Below are positions 18,621 through 26,961 of a stretch of DNA of 64,000 bases, piece by piece. The notes beneath the pieces were generated by a model that saw nothing but the letters and a program-made list of their open reading frames with translations, ran no database searches and had not been told where the DNA came from. The position numbers and the translations under genes are program-made. This stretch comes from Sinorhizobium glycinis (GTDB taxonomy: Bacteria; Pseudomonadota; Alphaproteobacteria; Rhizobiales; Rhizobiaceae): NCBI RefSeq assembly GCF_001651865.1, contig NZ_LPUX01000060.1, positions 310,001-374,000 of the forward strand, in the 5' to 3' direction. Within the stretch, counting starts at the first letter, position 1; each line of letters opens with the position of its first letter.

Positions 18621-18660
18621 GCTGTCGTCAACGGGCTTCGAAAAATCGTCGACTTGCCAA

Positions 18661-18693
18661 AATGTATCGCGCAATGTATCGCTCGAAGTATCG
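18661..18693 (+). repeat. Three short direct repeats AATGTATCGC
   Basis: AATGTATCGC is found at 18661 and 18673, and a shorter copy AAGTATCG at 18686. The steps of 12 and 13 bases make an iteron-like row just after the HNH gene, in a stretch without a supported gene. Confidence 0.35.
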
Positions 18694-18796
18694 TAAAACC
18701 GCTTGCGAGCCAGTATCTTGCGGCGGAAGCCCGATTTTGGCGCTAATTGGCGAAGAGTCCCCCCCTCTCCGCCATAAAAGCACAATCGTCAAACAG

Positions 18797-19576
18797 TTAT
18801 CTCACCCTCATCTCGCCGCTCGCCGAGATCGCCGCCTTGTTTCGAGCCAGGGCTTCGGCTGCCCATCCCGCCCAGAGCTCCGCCGGCGGCAGCCAGATCC
18901 ATCCGCCGGCCTCGTCGCCGACCGCCTCCGACTTGCCGGCCGCGGCGCAGGCCGCGGTCAGCAGGCAGATCCAGGCCGCTCGCTTTTCATGGTCGCGTTC
19001 GTTCGTGACCTTCTCTAGCAAGCCTTCATTGTTCCAGCCGATGAAGCCGAGGAGGCGCCCGACGACACCGGTCTCGAGCGCCTGGTCGTAAAGCCAGTCG
19101 AATTTCTTGCGCTTCGCGGCCCTTGACAGGGCAAACCGCTCGTCCCCGAGAAGAACGCCGAGAAAGGCGTTGGGGAAGGCTTCAATGATCGCCGCGCCGG
19201 GGACAACCGATTTGACGATCGGTGTCGCAGCCGCGAGATGCCTGACTTGCGCGGCCGTCTCAGCGGCAGCTTTCCTGAGATCGAGACCGTAACCATGATG
19301 ACTGAGGCCCGGCTTGCAGCGCGCCTGGAACGCGCCGCGGATGAAGAGACGCTCGCAGAGGCGGTCGAGGGTGTCGGGCGCCTCCGGCGGCGTCAAGGGG
19401 CCGTCGATGGCGATGACCGCGGATGCCGCCGACGCGGGAATGTGTCGCTGTCGCCGCGCCCAATCGCTGTGCGTTCGCGCAGCGCCCAAGTCCTCGCCGA
19501 CGCTCCAGGCAATCCCGGTGGTCGGGCGCGATCGGGAGTAGCCGACGTCGATGCCGAGCAATCTGTCGAAGCTCAT
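18797..19576 (-). CDS. DUF429 protein (predicted RNase H-like fold), second copy
   Basis: The 259-residue product opens MSFDRLLGIDVGYSRS...TTGIAWS, the first strand of the RNase H-like fold, followed by AVIAIDGPLTPP and, later, AAIIEAFPNAFLGVL, which are typical of DUF429. It ends with an Arg-rich tail. The ATG at 19576 has GGGAG nine bases upstream; the frame extends 16 codons further with poor content. It lies 20 bases after the stop of the gene at 19597 and so forms a two-gene leftward operon. It is only distantly similar to the copy at 16152. Confidence 0.75.
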   Translation of the reverse strand: MSFDRLLGIDVGYSRSRPTTGIAWSVGEDLGAARTHSDWARRQRHIPASAASAVIAIDGPLTPPEAPDTLDRLCERLFIRGAFQARCKPGLSHHGYGLDLRKAAAETAAQVRHLAAATPIVKSVVPGAAIIEAFPNAFLGVLLGDERFALSRAAKRKKFDWLYDQALETGVVGRLLGFIGWNNEGLLEKVTNERDHEKRAAWICLLTAACAAAGKSEAVGDEAGGWIWLPPAELWAGWAAEALARNKAAISASGEMRVR

Positions 19577-19596
19577 CCTTTCCGCTCCCAGGGCGC

Positions 19597-20103
19597 TCAG
19601 CCCTGCGCGTTGATGCGCAGCCACCCCTCCAGGGCGGCAATCACCGTCAATCTGAGGCTGGCGCCACGGCCAAGTGCGCCGGCAAGGGAGCGGTCCTCGG
19701 CCGCAAATCCCATCTCGCGCATCACGTCCTGAGGCTTCAGTCGGCGCCGCGCCATGATCGTGTCGATCGTGGCGATGGTGGAGGGAAGCAGGTAGCGGCC
19801 GCTTGCGATGGGCCTTTCCGAGTTTAGCGAATCCGCAGGCGGCGAAGGGGAGGATGGTGCCGCCGCCGGCATTGCGCCTGTGGCGGCGAGCCAGGTCAGG
19901 AAGGCGTCTCGCTCCGTATCCGTTGCTTTCGCCCAGGAGTTCTTGAGCTTCTCGAGCCGGGTGCGTTCCGGCTCGATGCCGGCGATGACGAGGGCTTTGC
20001 GCGCCGAGGCGATCTCGCCGGCGAGAAAGGCGCGATGGATATCGGGAAACTCGGTCTTCAGCCGCTGCAGGTGGACGTCATCGCGTCTCGTCTTCTTCGA
20101 CAT
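19597..20103 (-). CDS. Protein of unknown function in operon with DUF429
   Basis: The 168-residue protein begins MSKKTRRDDVHLQRLKTEFP. Its first half, ARKALVIAGIEPERTRLEKL and NSWAKATDTERDAFLTWL, is helical and resembles uncharacterised proteins of phages and rhizobial islands; a Pro/Ala/Ser linker follows and a second helical part (LKPQDVMREMGFAAEDRSLAGALGRG). The start at 20103 has GAGG six bases upstream, better than the ATG one codon earlier. I cannot assign a function. A DNA-binding role is possible given the repressor-like C-terminal helices. Confidence 0.65.
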   Translation of the reverse strand: MSKKTRRDDVHLQRLKTEFPDIHRAFLAGEIASARKALVIAGIEPERTRLEKLKNSWAKATDTERDAFLTWLAATGAMPAAAPSSPSPPADSLNSERPIASGRYLLPSTIATIDTIMARRRLKPQDVMREMGFAAEDRSLAGALGRGASLRLTVIAALEGWLRINAQG

Positions 20104-20288
20104 CATCAACCTCGACACTCGACTTTGATGGTCCTCTACCGCGCGCGAGGGGCGAGGGCGAGGAAAAACCTCGGGCAATCCCACATGCCCGCGCAGAACG
20201 CACGCCGCGGGTCAAGCTCTGCACAAGCCGGTCTTCCTATCATCGCGCCGATAGCCGGAATGGTACTTGGCCAAGCAAGGGACAATGA

Positions 20289-20450
20289 ATGTCTGACAAT
20301 ATTGACCACTATAGCGACCCGCAGGACGCGAGCCTGGCCCTCTACCTGATGGACAACAACGGCGACGAACTCACCGATATTCTGGTCGCCGCGCTCGAAG
20401 ATGCCTTTCGAATCCTCCGCGAGGACTGCGCTTCGCAGACCATGCACTGA
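20289..20450 (+). CDS. 53-residue acidic protein of unknown function
   Basis: An ATG at 20289 with an AAGGG site nine bases before it opens a 54-codon frame (stop 20448). The product MSDNIDHYSDPQDASLALYL...DELTDILVAALEDAF is acidic with an amphipathic helix in its second half and two Cys/His residues near the end. It is divergent from the DUF429 operon. The coding look (codon choice and start signal) is good, but I know no family. Small acidic proteins of this kind include antitoxins and anti-restriction factors, which is only a suggestion. Confidence 0.6.
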   Translation: MSDNIDHYSDPQDASLALYLMDNNGDELTDILVAALEDAFRILREDCASQTMH

Positions 20451-20966
20451 GGCGGTCGGAGGACACTACAGCGCCGCGCGTCTTATCCGACGCGCAAAGA
20501 TCGCTTTAGCAATTTGAAGGGTCGAAGGCGTTCAACCGCTCATCCAAGGCGCGGGATGGCGATCTCGCTCGTGCCTTCGGCGACCGAAACCGCGGCGCCG
20601 AGGAGGAGCCGCCGGGAATGAGGTTGGGGTGTCGCAAATGGGGCGAAGGGGCAAGCGGCGCCCTGTCCAGTATGTGGGCTAAGCAAAAGCTTGCGGGTGC
20701 AAGCCGGCGGTGCGGCATGCACTCTTCTCCCCGTCATGACGGGGGAAGATGCCGGCAGGCAGATGAGGGGGGCATCGACTTGGCGCGTATCCCCGCGCGT
20801 CGCGCTCTGTCACACGCTCGAAGCCGTGCGGGCCTCTGCCTCCCTTCACGGAACTGTCGCGAATCCGTCCGAATAGTTTCATCCATCTGTAAAGCCGCTG
20901 ACATGCGGTTCGCCAATGGTCCGCTCGCGAGAACGATGATTCGCGAAACGGAACCGGAGGCAGGAT
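20451..20966. other. Intergenic stretch at the island/core junction
   Basis: No gene is supported in these 516 bases. A copy of a rhizobial palindromic repeat lies at 20465-20519, and the last 100 bases are presumably the promoter region of the phosphatase gene. Confidence 0.45.
20465..20519. repeat. Dispersed rhizobial palindromic repeat, copy 1
   Basis: TACAGCGCCGCGCGTC and the following GACGCGCAAAG...CGCTTTAGCAATTTG form an imperfect inverted repeat. It matches, in reverse orientation, the element at 33416-33518. Confidence 0.6.
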
Positions 20967-22526
20967 TTGGCCGCTGTTCGAGACACGCTCACCAGGCGTT
21001 CCTTTCTCCTATCCGCCGGTGCTGCCGGCCTCGTCGCTTCTTCCGGACTTGCGACGCCCTTTTATGCGCGCGGCTACGGCCGGCCGGAATTCCTGCATGG
21101 AGTGCAGTCCGGCGATGTCGATACGCAATCGGGCATGATCTGGACGCGGGTGGACCGGCCGGCCCGCGTTGCGGTCGAATATTCGACCACCGAGAGCTTC
21201 TCCAATGCCGCCCGGCTCCCCGATATCGTTGCGGCGCCGCCGACCGATTGCGCGGTGAAGTGCCGGCTCGGCGATCTGCTGCCGGACCAGGACATCTTCT
21301 ACCGCTTCACCGCCACCGATCTCTATGACGCCAACCGCGTCTCCGAGCCCGTCGTCGGGCGTTTTCGCACTGCGCCCTTGCGCCGCCGTTCGGTGCGCTT
21401 CGTCTGGTCCGGCGATACCGCCGGCCAGGGCTGGGGCATCGACGAGGTCGGCATGAAGACCTATTCGACGATGCGCCTCCACGAGCCGGACTTCTTCATC
21501 CATTCCGGCGACACGGTCTATGCCGACAATCCGATCCCCGACGAGATCAAGCTTCGCGACGGCGGCATGTGGAAGAACCGCATCGTCACGCCGGAAAAGC
21601 GCGATGTCGCCCGCACGCTCGAGGAATATCGCGGCCAGTGGAAATACAATCTGCTCGACGAGCACGTGCGCGGGTTGAATGCCGTCTGTCCGACCTTTTA
21701 TCAATGGGACGACCACGAGGTCTTGAACAACTGGTCGGCCTCCACCGATCTCCGTGACGATCCGCGTTATCCGGAGAAGGACGTGGCCGTCTACGCATCC
21801 CGCGCGTCGCGCGCCTTCCACGAGATGACGCCGATCCGCGCGCTGGCGACCCAGCCGGGGCGGATCTTCCGCAGGATCGCTTATGGGCCGCTGCTCGACG
21901 TCTTCTTCGTCGATCTGCGCTCCTATCGCGGTCCCAATCAGGGCGGCGAGGCCGGCCTCCTGGGCTGGCGCCAGACGGACTGGCTGAAACGCGAACTTGC
22001 GGCATCCAGCGCCACCTGGAAGGTGATCGCCTGCGACATGCCGATCGGTCTCGTCGTCTGGGACGACCATTCGAGGAAGCGCGGATCGGACGCCATCGCC
22101 AATGGTGATGGAGGCGCGCCCAAGGGGCGCGAGACGGAATTTGCCGATCTGCTGCGCTTCATCCGCGACAACGCGATCGACAATATCGTCTGGCTGACGG
22201 CCGACGTCCACTATACGGCCGCGCATCACTACGATTCGTCGCGCGCCGCCTTCAAGGAATTCTCGCCCTTCTGGGAATTCGTATCCGGGCCACTCCATTC
22301 CGGCACCTACGGGCCGAAGGAGCTCGACATGACGTTCGGACCGGAAGTCCGCTTCATCAAGGCGGCGGGCGGCGGCATCGACAGCAACCTGCCGCCCTCG
22401 GCCGGCCTGCAATTCTTCGGCATCGTCGACATCAGCGGCCAGACCCGGCAGCTGACCGTGCGCCTCATGGACCGGCAGGACAAGGAGCTGTGGCGGGTGA
22501 CGCTTGATCCGGCGGCTGTCGCGTGA
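20967..22526 (+). CDS. phoD: PhoD-like alkaline phosphatase, Tat-exported
   Basis: The 519-residue protein is a periplasmic phosphodiesterase/phosphatase of the PhoD family, which hydrolyses phosphate esters with Ca/Fe. The N-terminus has a twin-arginine signal (TRRSFLLSAGAAGLVASS). Metal-site motifs are WSGDTAGQGWG, HSGDTVYAD at about residue 180, YQWDDHEVLNNW at about 248 and LTADVHYTAAHHY at about 408. The start is a TTG at 20967 with GGAGG seven bases before it. The gene probably begins the conserved chromosome after the island. Regulation by PhoB is likely for the family but no Pho box was found by eye. Confidence 0.9.
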   Translation: MAAVRDTLTRRSFLLSAGAAGLVASSGLATPFYARGYGRPEFLHGVQSGDVDTQSGMIWTRVDRPARVAVEYSTTESFSNAARLPDIVAAPPTDCAVKCRLGDLLPDQDIFYRFTATDLYDANRVSEPVVGRFRTAPLRRRSVRFVWSGDTAGQGWGIDEVGMKTYSTMRLHEPDFFIHSGDTVYADNPIPDEIKLRDGGMWKNRIVTPEKRDVARTLEEYRGQWKYNLLDEHVRGLNAVCPTFYQWDDHEVLNNWSASTDLRDDPRYPEKDVAVYASRASRAFHEMTPIRALATQPGRIFRRIAYGPLLDVFFVDLRSYRGPNQGGEAGLLGWRQTDWLKRELAASSATWKVIACDMPIGLVVWDDHSRKRGSDAIANGDGGAPKGRETEFADLLRFIRDNAIDNIVWLTADVHYTAAHHYDSSRAAFKEFSPFWEFVSGPLHSGTYGPKELDMTFGPEVRFIKAAGGGIDSNLPPSAGLQFFGIVDISGQTRQLTVRLMDRQDKELWRVTLDPAAVA

Positions 22527-22745
22527 GCGATTCCCGGAAAAGCGGAAAACCGCCGGTAGGCCAGAGGGGGTGGCGATTGCGCCAGTCGCTACATGCTCCC
22601 ACGGGCCACACGACCTAAAGCCGTACGCAGCCCTGCTGTGCGTGCCGGCCCCCTTTCGCAATCGCAAAAAAACCTGTATGAGCGCGGCAACTGAAAAAGC
22701 GGCGCCCGCCTTGTCGCGCGCGCCCAGAACTTTCCGAGACAAGAA

Positions 22746-24572
22746 ATGAGCATTCGTAACATCGCGATCATCGCGCACGTCGACCATGGGAAGACCACGC
22801 TCGTCGACGAACTTCTGAAACAATCGGGCTCGTTCCGCGAAAACCAGCGCGTTGCCGAACGCGTCATGGATTCCAACGATCTGGAAAAGGAACGCGGTAT
22901 CACCATTCTCGCCAAGGCGACCTCGGTGGAGTGGAAGGGCACGCGCATCAATATCGTCGACACGCCCGGCCACGCCGACTTCGGCGGCGAGGTCGAACGG
23001 ATCCTGTCGATGGTGGACGGCGCGATCGTGCTGGTCGACGCCTCCGAGGGCCCGATGCCGCAGACCAAGTTCGTGGTCGGAAAGGCGCTGAAGGTCGGCC
23101 TGAAGCCGATCGTCGCGATCAACAAGATCGACCGGCCGGACGGCCGCCACGAGGAAGTCATCAACGAAGTCTTCGACCTCTTCGCCGCGCTCGACGCCAG
23201 CGACGAACAGCTCGATTTCCCGATCCTCTACGGTTCGGGTCGTGACGGCTGGATGAACGTCAATCCCGAAGGTCCGAAGGACCAGGGAATGGGACCGCTG
23301 CTCGATCTGGTTCTGAACCATGTTCCCGAGCCGACCGTGGCGGAAGGGCCGTTCCGCATGATCGGCACGATCCTCGAGGCAAACCCCTTCCTCGGTCGCA
23401 TCATCACCGGCCGCGTCCATTCCGGTTCCGTCAAGCCGAACCAGGCCGTGAAGGTACTCGGTCAAGATGGCAAGCTGCTCGAATCCGGCCGTATCTCGAA
23501 GATCCTCGCCTTCCGGGGCATCGAGCGCCAGCCGATCGAGGAGGCCCATGCCGGCGACATCGTCGCAATCGCCGGGCTCACCAAGGGCACCGTCGCCGAC
23601 ACCTTCTGTGATCCCTCCGTGGCCGAGGCACTGACGGCCCAGCCGATCGACCCGCCGACCGTCACCATGTCCTTCATCGTCAACGACTCGCCGCTTGCCG
23701 GCACCGAGGGCGACAAGGTGACCTCGCGCGTCATTCGTGACCGCCTGTTCAAGGAAGCCGAAGGCAACGTTGCGCTGAAGATCGAGGAATCGTCCGAAAA
23801 GGATTCCTTCTTCGTGTCAGGCCGCGGCGAATTGCAGCTTGCCGTGCTTATCGAAACCATGCGCCGCGAGGGCTTCGAGCTTGCCGTGTCGCGTCCGCGC
23901 GTCGTCATGCACAAGGACGAGAGCGGGCAGTTGCTCGAGCCGATCGAGGAAGTGGTCATCGACGTCGACGAGGAGCATTCCGGCGTCGTCGTGCAGAAGA
24001 TGTCGGAGCGCAAGGCCGAGATGGTCGAGTTGCGCCCGTCGGGCGGCAACCGTGTCCGCCTCGTCTTCTTCGCGCCGACCCGCGGCCTGATCGGCTACCA
24101 GTCGGAACTGCTGACCGACACGCGCGGCACGGCGATCATGAACCGACTGTTCCACGACTATCAGCCCTATAAGGGCGAGATCGGCGGCCGCATCAACGGC
24201 GTGCTGCTGGCGAACGAGCCGGGCGAGGCCGTCGCCTACGCGCTCTTCAACCTCGAAGACCGCGGCCCGATGGTGATCGAGCCGGGCGAGAAGGTCTATG
24301 AGGGCATGATCATCGGCATCCACACGCGCGACAACGACCTCGAGGTCAACGTGCTGAAGGGCAAGAAGCTCACCAATATGCGCGCCGCCGGCAAGGACGA
24401 GGCCGTTCGCCTGACCCCACCGATCAAGATGACGCTCGAGCGGGCGCTCTCCTGGATCCAGGACGACGAACTCGTCGAAGTGACGCCGAAATCGATCCGG
24501 CTGCGCAAGCTCCACCTCGATCCGCACGAGCGCAAGCGCTTCGAAAAGGCCCGCACCGCCGGCGCGGCGTAA
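22746..24572 (+). CDS. typA: Translational GTPase TypA/BipA
   Basis: This 608-residue ribosome-associated GTPase acts in 50S assembly and stress adaptation. The GTPase motifs are all present: AHVDHGKTT at residue 8, RGITI, DTPGHADF and NKID. The EF-G-like domains and the BipA-specific C-terminus follow (ERALSWIQDDELVEVTPKSIRLRK), and the length is normal for the family. A GAGACAAGAA stretch serves as ribosome site. A strong terminator follows at 24805, beyond an intergenic mosaic repeat. No partner genes share its operon. Confidence 0.97.
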   Translation: MSIRNIAIIAHVDHGKTTLVDELLKQSGSFRENQRVAERVMDSNDLEKERGITILAKATSVEWKGTRINIVDTPGHADFGGEVERILSMVDGAIVLVDASEGPMPQTKFVVGKALKVGLKPIVAINKIDRPDGRHEEVINEVFDLFAALDASDEQLDFPILYGSGRDGWMNVNPEGPKDQGMGPLLDLVLNHVPEPTVAEGPFRMIGTILEANPFLGRIITGRVHSGSVKPNQAVKVLGQDGKLLESGRISKILAFRGIERQPIEEAHAGDIVAIAGLTKGTVADTFCDPSVAEALTAQPIDPPTVTMSFIVNDSPLAGTEGDKVTSRVIRDRLFKEAEGNVALKIEESSEKDSFFVSGRGELQLAVLIETMRREGFELAVSRPRVVMHKDESGQLLEPIEEVVIDVDEEHSGVVVQKMSERKAEMVELRPSGGNRVRLVFFAPTRGLIGYQSELLTDTRGTAIMNRLFHDYQPYKGEIGGRINGVLLANEPGEAVAYALFNLEDRGPMVIEPGEKVYEGMIIGIHTRDNDLEVNVLKGKKLTNMRAAGKDEAVRLTPPIKMTLERALSWIQDDELVEVTPKSIRLRKLHLDPHERKRFEKARTAGAA

Positions 24573-24594
24573 GGGGGCGACTTCGGGTGGGGAA

Positions 24595-24756
24595 GCCCCT
24601 CATCCCGCTGCCGCGACCTTCTCTCCGCAGGCGGGGAGAAGGGGTATGCCGCGCCGCCTCGGGCACTTCTCCTCGTTTGAGCGTGAGAAAAGGGGCAAGT
24701 CGCGAGCTCTGCGGTCCCCTCTCCTCGCGTGCGGGGAGAGGGCTAGGGTGAGGGGC
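24595..24756. repeat. Rhizobial intergenic mosaic element (RIME-like), copy 1
   Basis: The element opens with GCCCCTCATCCCGCTGCCGC and closes with GGGTGAGGGGC, with inner hairpins around CTCCGC...GCGGGGAG. The same layout occurs at 27306, 55940 and 59315, always between genes. Confidence 0.7.
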
Positions 24757-24804
24757 AAGCGCATAGCTCCGGCATTTCGATCGCCAAATTGACAGCATGC
24801 AACG

Positions 24805-24830
24805 AACCCCGGAGCCATCCGGGGTTTTTT
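24805..24830 (+). terminator. Rho-independent terminator of typA
   Basis: CCCCGGA and TCCGGGG pair around a GCCA loop and are followed by six T. It lies 230 bases after the typA stop, beyond a RIME-like element. Confidence 0.9.
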
Positions 24831-24867
24831 GCTGTGTGTGCCTTTCGCGGCCGGCTTGCGGATAAAG

Positions 24868-24883
24868 TTAAAAACACGTTAAC
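24868..24883. promoter_or_regulatory. Candidate CtrA box (TTAA-N7-TTAAC)
   Basis: TTAA at 24868, seven bases, then TTAAC at 24879 exactly fit the CtrA consensus known in alphaproteobacteria. It lies about 100 bases before the GNAT gene at 24980. Confidence 0.4.
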
Positions 24884-24979
24884 CTTCGGACAGGTGCCGT
24901 TAAAGTTGCCTGTGGGTTAACGTGGCGCGACACTCTGGCGGGATTCCGGTCCGCGGTGTCGTGTGTTTAGAGTCAGGTC

Positions 24980-25486
24980 ATGAAGACTGTTTCGATCGAG
25001 GTCAGGCCCGGGGAGCCGCATGAGGCGGCGGCGATTGCCGATGTGCATCGCGTTTCCTGGCTGCAGGCCTATGGCGGCATCATCCCGCACCGGCCCCTGG
25101 TCAGGATGGTCAACCGGCGCGACGAGACATGGTGGAGGAAGGCGACGCGCGGGCCGGCGACACTGCTCGTGGTCGACGTGGCGGGAACGATAGCCGGCTA
25201 TGCGACGCTTGGCCTGAGCCGCGCCCGGGCGCTACCCCAGGAAGGCGAGATCTACGAGATCTATCTTCGCCCCGAGTATCAGGGCCTCGGCCTCGGGCGC
25301 ATTCTCTTCGGCGAAGCAAAAAGCCTCCTGAAATCGCTCGGCTGCGAAGGGCTGGTCGTCTGGTGCCTCGAGGACAGCGAGCTCGCCTATAATTTCTTCC
25401 TGTCGGCCGGTGGTCGCGACATTGCCGAGGGCATGGAAGACTTCGGCGAGAAATACCTGAAGAAGGTCGGCCTCGTCTGGAAATAA
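24980..25486 (+). CDS. GNAT-family N-acetyltransferase
   Basis: The 168-residue protein has the GNAT fold: an N-terminal helix in RPGEPHEAAAIADVHRVSW, the acetyl-CoA-binding turn YLRPEYQGLGLGRILFGEA (Q-x-x-G-x-G/A type) at about residues 95-113, and the C-terminal FFLSAGGRDI strand. The substrate cannot be told from the sequence. It is a single gene with its own upstream region, which includes a CtrA-like box at 24868. Length and motifs are normal. Confidence 0.9.
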   Translation: MKTVSIEVRPGEPHEAAAIADVHRVSWLQAYGGIIPHRPLVRMVNRRDETWWRKATRGPATLLVVDVAGTIAGYATLGLSRARALPQEGEIYEIYLRPEYQGLGLGRILFGEAKSLLKSLGCEGLVVWCLEDSELAYNFFLSAGGRDIAEGMEDFGEKYLKKVGLVWK

Positions 25487-25690
25487 GCGCTGTCGGCGTG
25501 TCTTCCATGGTTCACACCTCATGTGGGTCGTCGAGGAACAGCCTTTCTCGAGGACAAAGTCCGGGCTGCCCATATTTGGCCGCGTCTGCTGCCTACAGCA
25601 ATTCCGCCCGCCCGGACGAAAGTCATGTTGCATCGCCGCATGTTTCCCTTTATCCGACGGGCGACTTTTTAAACGGCCCTGGAGGTGCTC

Positions 25691-26224
25691 ATGCGGATCG
25701 ACGCGATTTCCATCGGAAAGAATCCACCGGAAGATATCAACGTGATTGTGGAAGTGCCGGTCGGCGGCCATCCGATCAAGTACGAGATGGACAAGGAAGC
25801 CGGAACGCTGGTCGTCGACCGCTTCCTCTACACGCCGATGACCTATCCGGGCAATTACGGCTTCGTCCCGCACACGCTTTCCGATGACGGCGATCCGATC
25901 GACGTGCTGATCTGCAACACGCGGCCGCTGGTGCCGGGCTGCGTCATCAATGTCCGCCCGATCGGCGTGATGATGATGGAAGACAATTCCGGCCAGGACG
26001 AGAAGATCATCGCGGTGCCGTCGGCTCACCTGACCAAGCGCTACGACAAGGTCCACGACTACACCGACCTGCCGGAAATCACCCTGAAGCAGATCGAGCA
26101 CTTCTTTGAGCACTACAAGGATCTGGAGCCCGGCAAGTGGGTGAAGATCTTCGGCTGGAAGGATGCAGGCGTCGCCAAGCAGCTGATCCGCGAAGCGGTC
26201 GAGCGCGCCAAGGCGAAGAAGTAA
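25691..26224 (+). CDS. ppa: Inorganic pyrophosphatase (class A)
   Basis: The 177-residue enzyme splits pyrophosphate to phosphate, driving polymer synthesis forward. The PPase signature DGDPIDVLI is at about residue 63, and the other active-site strands are present ([20 protein letters not shown]-type region [11 protein letters not shown]). The ATG at 25691 has GGAGG five bases upstream; a GTG two codons earlier is in the Shine-Dalgarno itself and is rejected. Its stop directly abuts the stop of the convergent UPF0235 gene, and its terminator lies inside that gene. Confidence 0.97.
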   Translation: MRIDAISIGKNPPEDINVIVEVPVGGHPIKYEMDKEAGTLVVDRFLYTPMTYPGNYGFVPHTLSDDGDPIDVLICNTRPLVPGCVINVRPIGVMMMEDNSGQDEKIIAVPSAHLTKRYDKVHDYTDLPEITLKQIEHFFEHYKDLEPGKWVKIFGWKDAGVAKQLIREAVERAKAKK

Positions 26225-26542
26225 TCATTCTCCGACGATCTCGGTGAGACGCTTTTTGATTTCCTCCGGATCGGCATCGATCCGGAGGATTTTTTTGCGC
26301 TGCGTGTCGCCGGAAACGAGCGCTATCCGATTCTTTGCAAGGCCGAACGCCTTGGCCAGCAGGGCGATCAAGGCATCGTTCGCTTTGCCCTTCTCCGGCA
26401 CGGCGCGCACTCTGACCTTTAGGTGCTCCTCTCCGTCCGCCGCGATTTCGAAGCCGTCGATCGCATCGCGGCCGCCGTTCGGCGTCAGCCGCACCGTCAG
26501 GCGCAGATGGTCGCCGAAACCGGTCAGCGCGGCGCGCGCCAT
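26225..26542 (-). CDS. UPF0235 / DUF167 family protein (YggU-like)
   Basis: The 105-residue protein has the hallmark VRVRAVPEKGKANDALIALL and the following LVSGDTQRKKILRI of the DUF167 family, a small conserved protein with no proven function. It sits two bases after YggT on the same strand, a pairing seen in many bacteria. Its 3' end carries, on the opposite strand, the terminator of ppa. Confidence 0.93.
   Translation of the reverse strand: MARAALTGFGDHLRLTVRLTPNGGRDAIDGFEIAADGEEHLKVRVRAVPEKGKANDALIALLAKAFGLAKNRIALVSGDTQRKKILRIDADPEEIKKRLTEIVGE
26262..26297 (+). terminator. Rho-independent terminator of ppa, inside the UPF0235 coding region
   Basis: A perfect 12-base-pair stem (TCCTCCGGATCG / CGATCCGGAGGA, loop GCAT) followed by seven T lies 38 bases after the ppa stop. 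It is within the antisense 3' part of the convergent gene. Confidence 0.85.
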
Positions 26543-26543
26543 G

Positions 26544-26837
26544 TCAGCGGATCAGCGCCGGCGCGATCGTCGTGTTCAGGAAGAGCTGGATGAAATAGAG
26601 GATCACCAGGACGACGAGTGGCGAAAGATCGACGCCACCCATGTCAGGCAGAAAGCGGCGGATCGGCCGGTAAAGCGGCTCGGTCAGCTGGTAGAGCGAG
26701 CGGCCGATCATGTTGATCGCCTGATTGTTCACATTGATCACATTGAAGGCGTAGAGCCAGGAGAAGATCGCCGACGCGATGATCAGGAACCACGCGATAT
26801 TGATGATGAAGTTCAAGGTGCCGATGACAGCAATCAT
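26544..26837 (-). CDS. YggT family membrane protein
   Basis: The 97-residue protein has two hydrophobic segments (FIINIAWFLIIASAIFSWLY and SPLVVLVILYFIQLFL) and the conserved loop LYRPIRRFLPDMGGVDLSPL of YggT. The family is linked to osmotic or membrane-protein functions without a fixed role. The ATG at 26837 has GGAG six bases upstream; the frame is open much further upstream, but that part is not similar to the family and overlaps an MFS remnant on the other strand. It precedes the UPF0235 gene in one operon. Confidence 0.93.
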   Translation of the reverse strand: MIAVIGTLNFIINIAWFLIIASAIFSWLYAFNVINVNNQAINMIGRSLYQLTEPLYRPIRRFLPDMGGVDLSPLVVLVILYFIQLFLNTTIAPALIR

Positions 26838-26961
26838 GCCCGTCTCCAATTCTTTGTCGCCAGACATGTAGACATTGGCGACCAAACGAGCAAGTACGAC
26901 GCTCGTGCCCGGCACTATCATGTTTAACGATGCTGGGGCGTTGTTTCCCCCGGGGAAGTTC

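Noticed and set aside
1-20966. Search for tRNA genes or attachment sites at the island edge
   Set aside because: No T-loop-like GTTCGAATCC or cloverleaf was seen, and no long direct repeat pair flanks the island within the window.
21009-23549. 846-codon minus-strand frame over phoD and typA
   Set aside because: Spans two well-supported genes on the other strand; composition (Asp/Arg/His rich) is that of an antisense frame.
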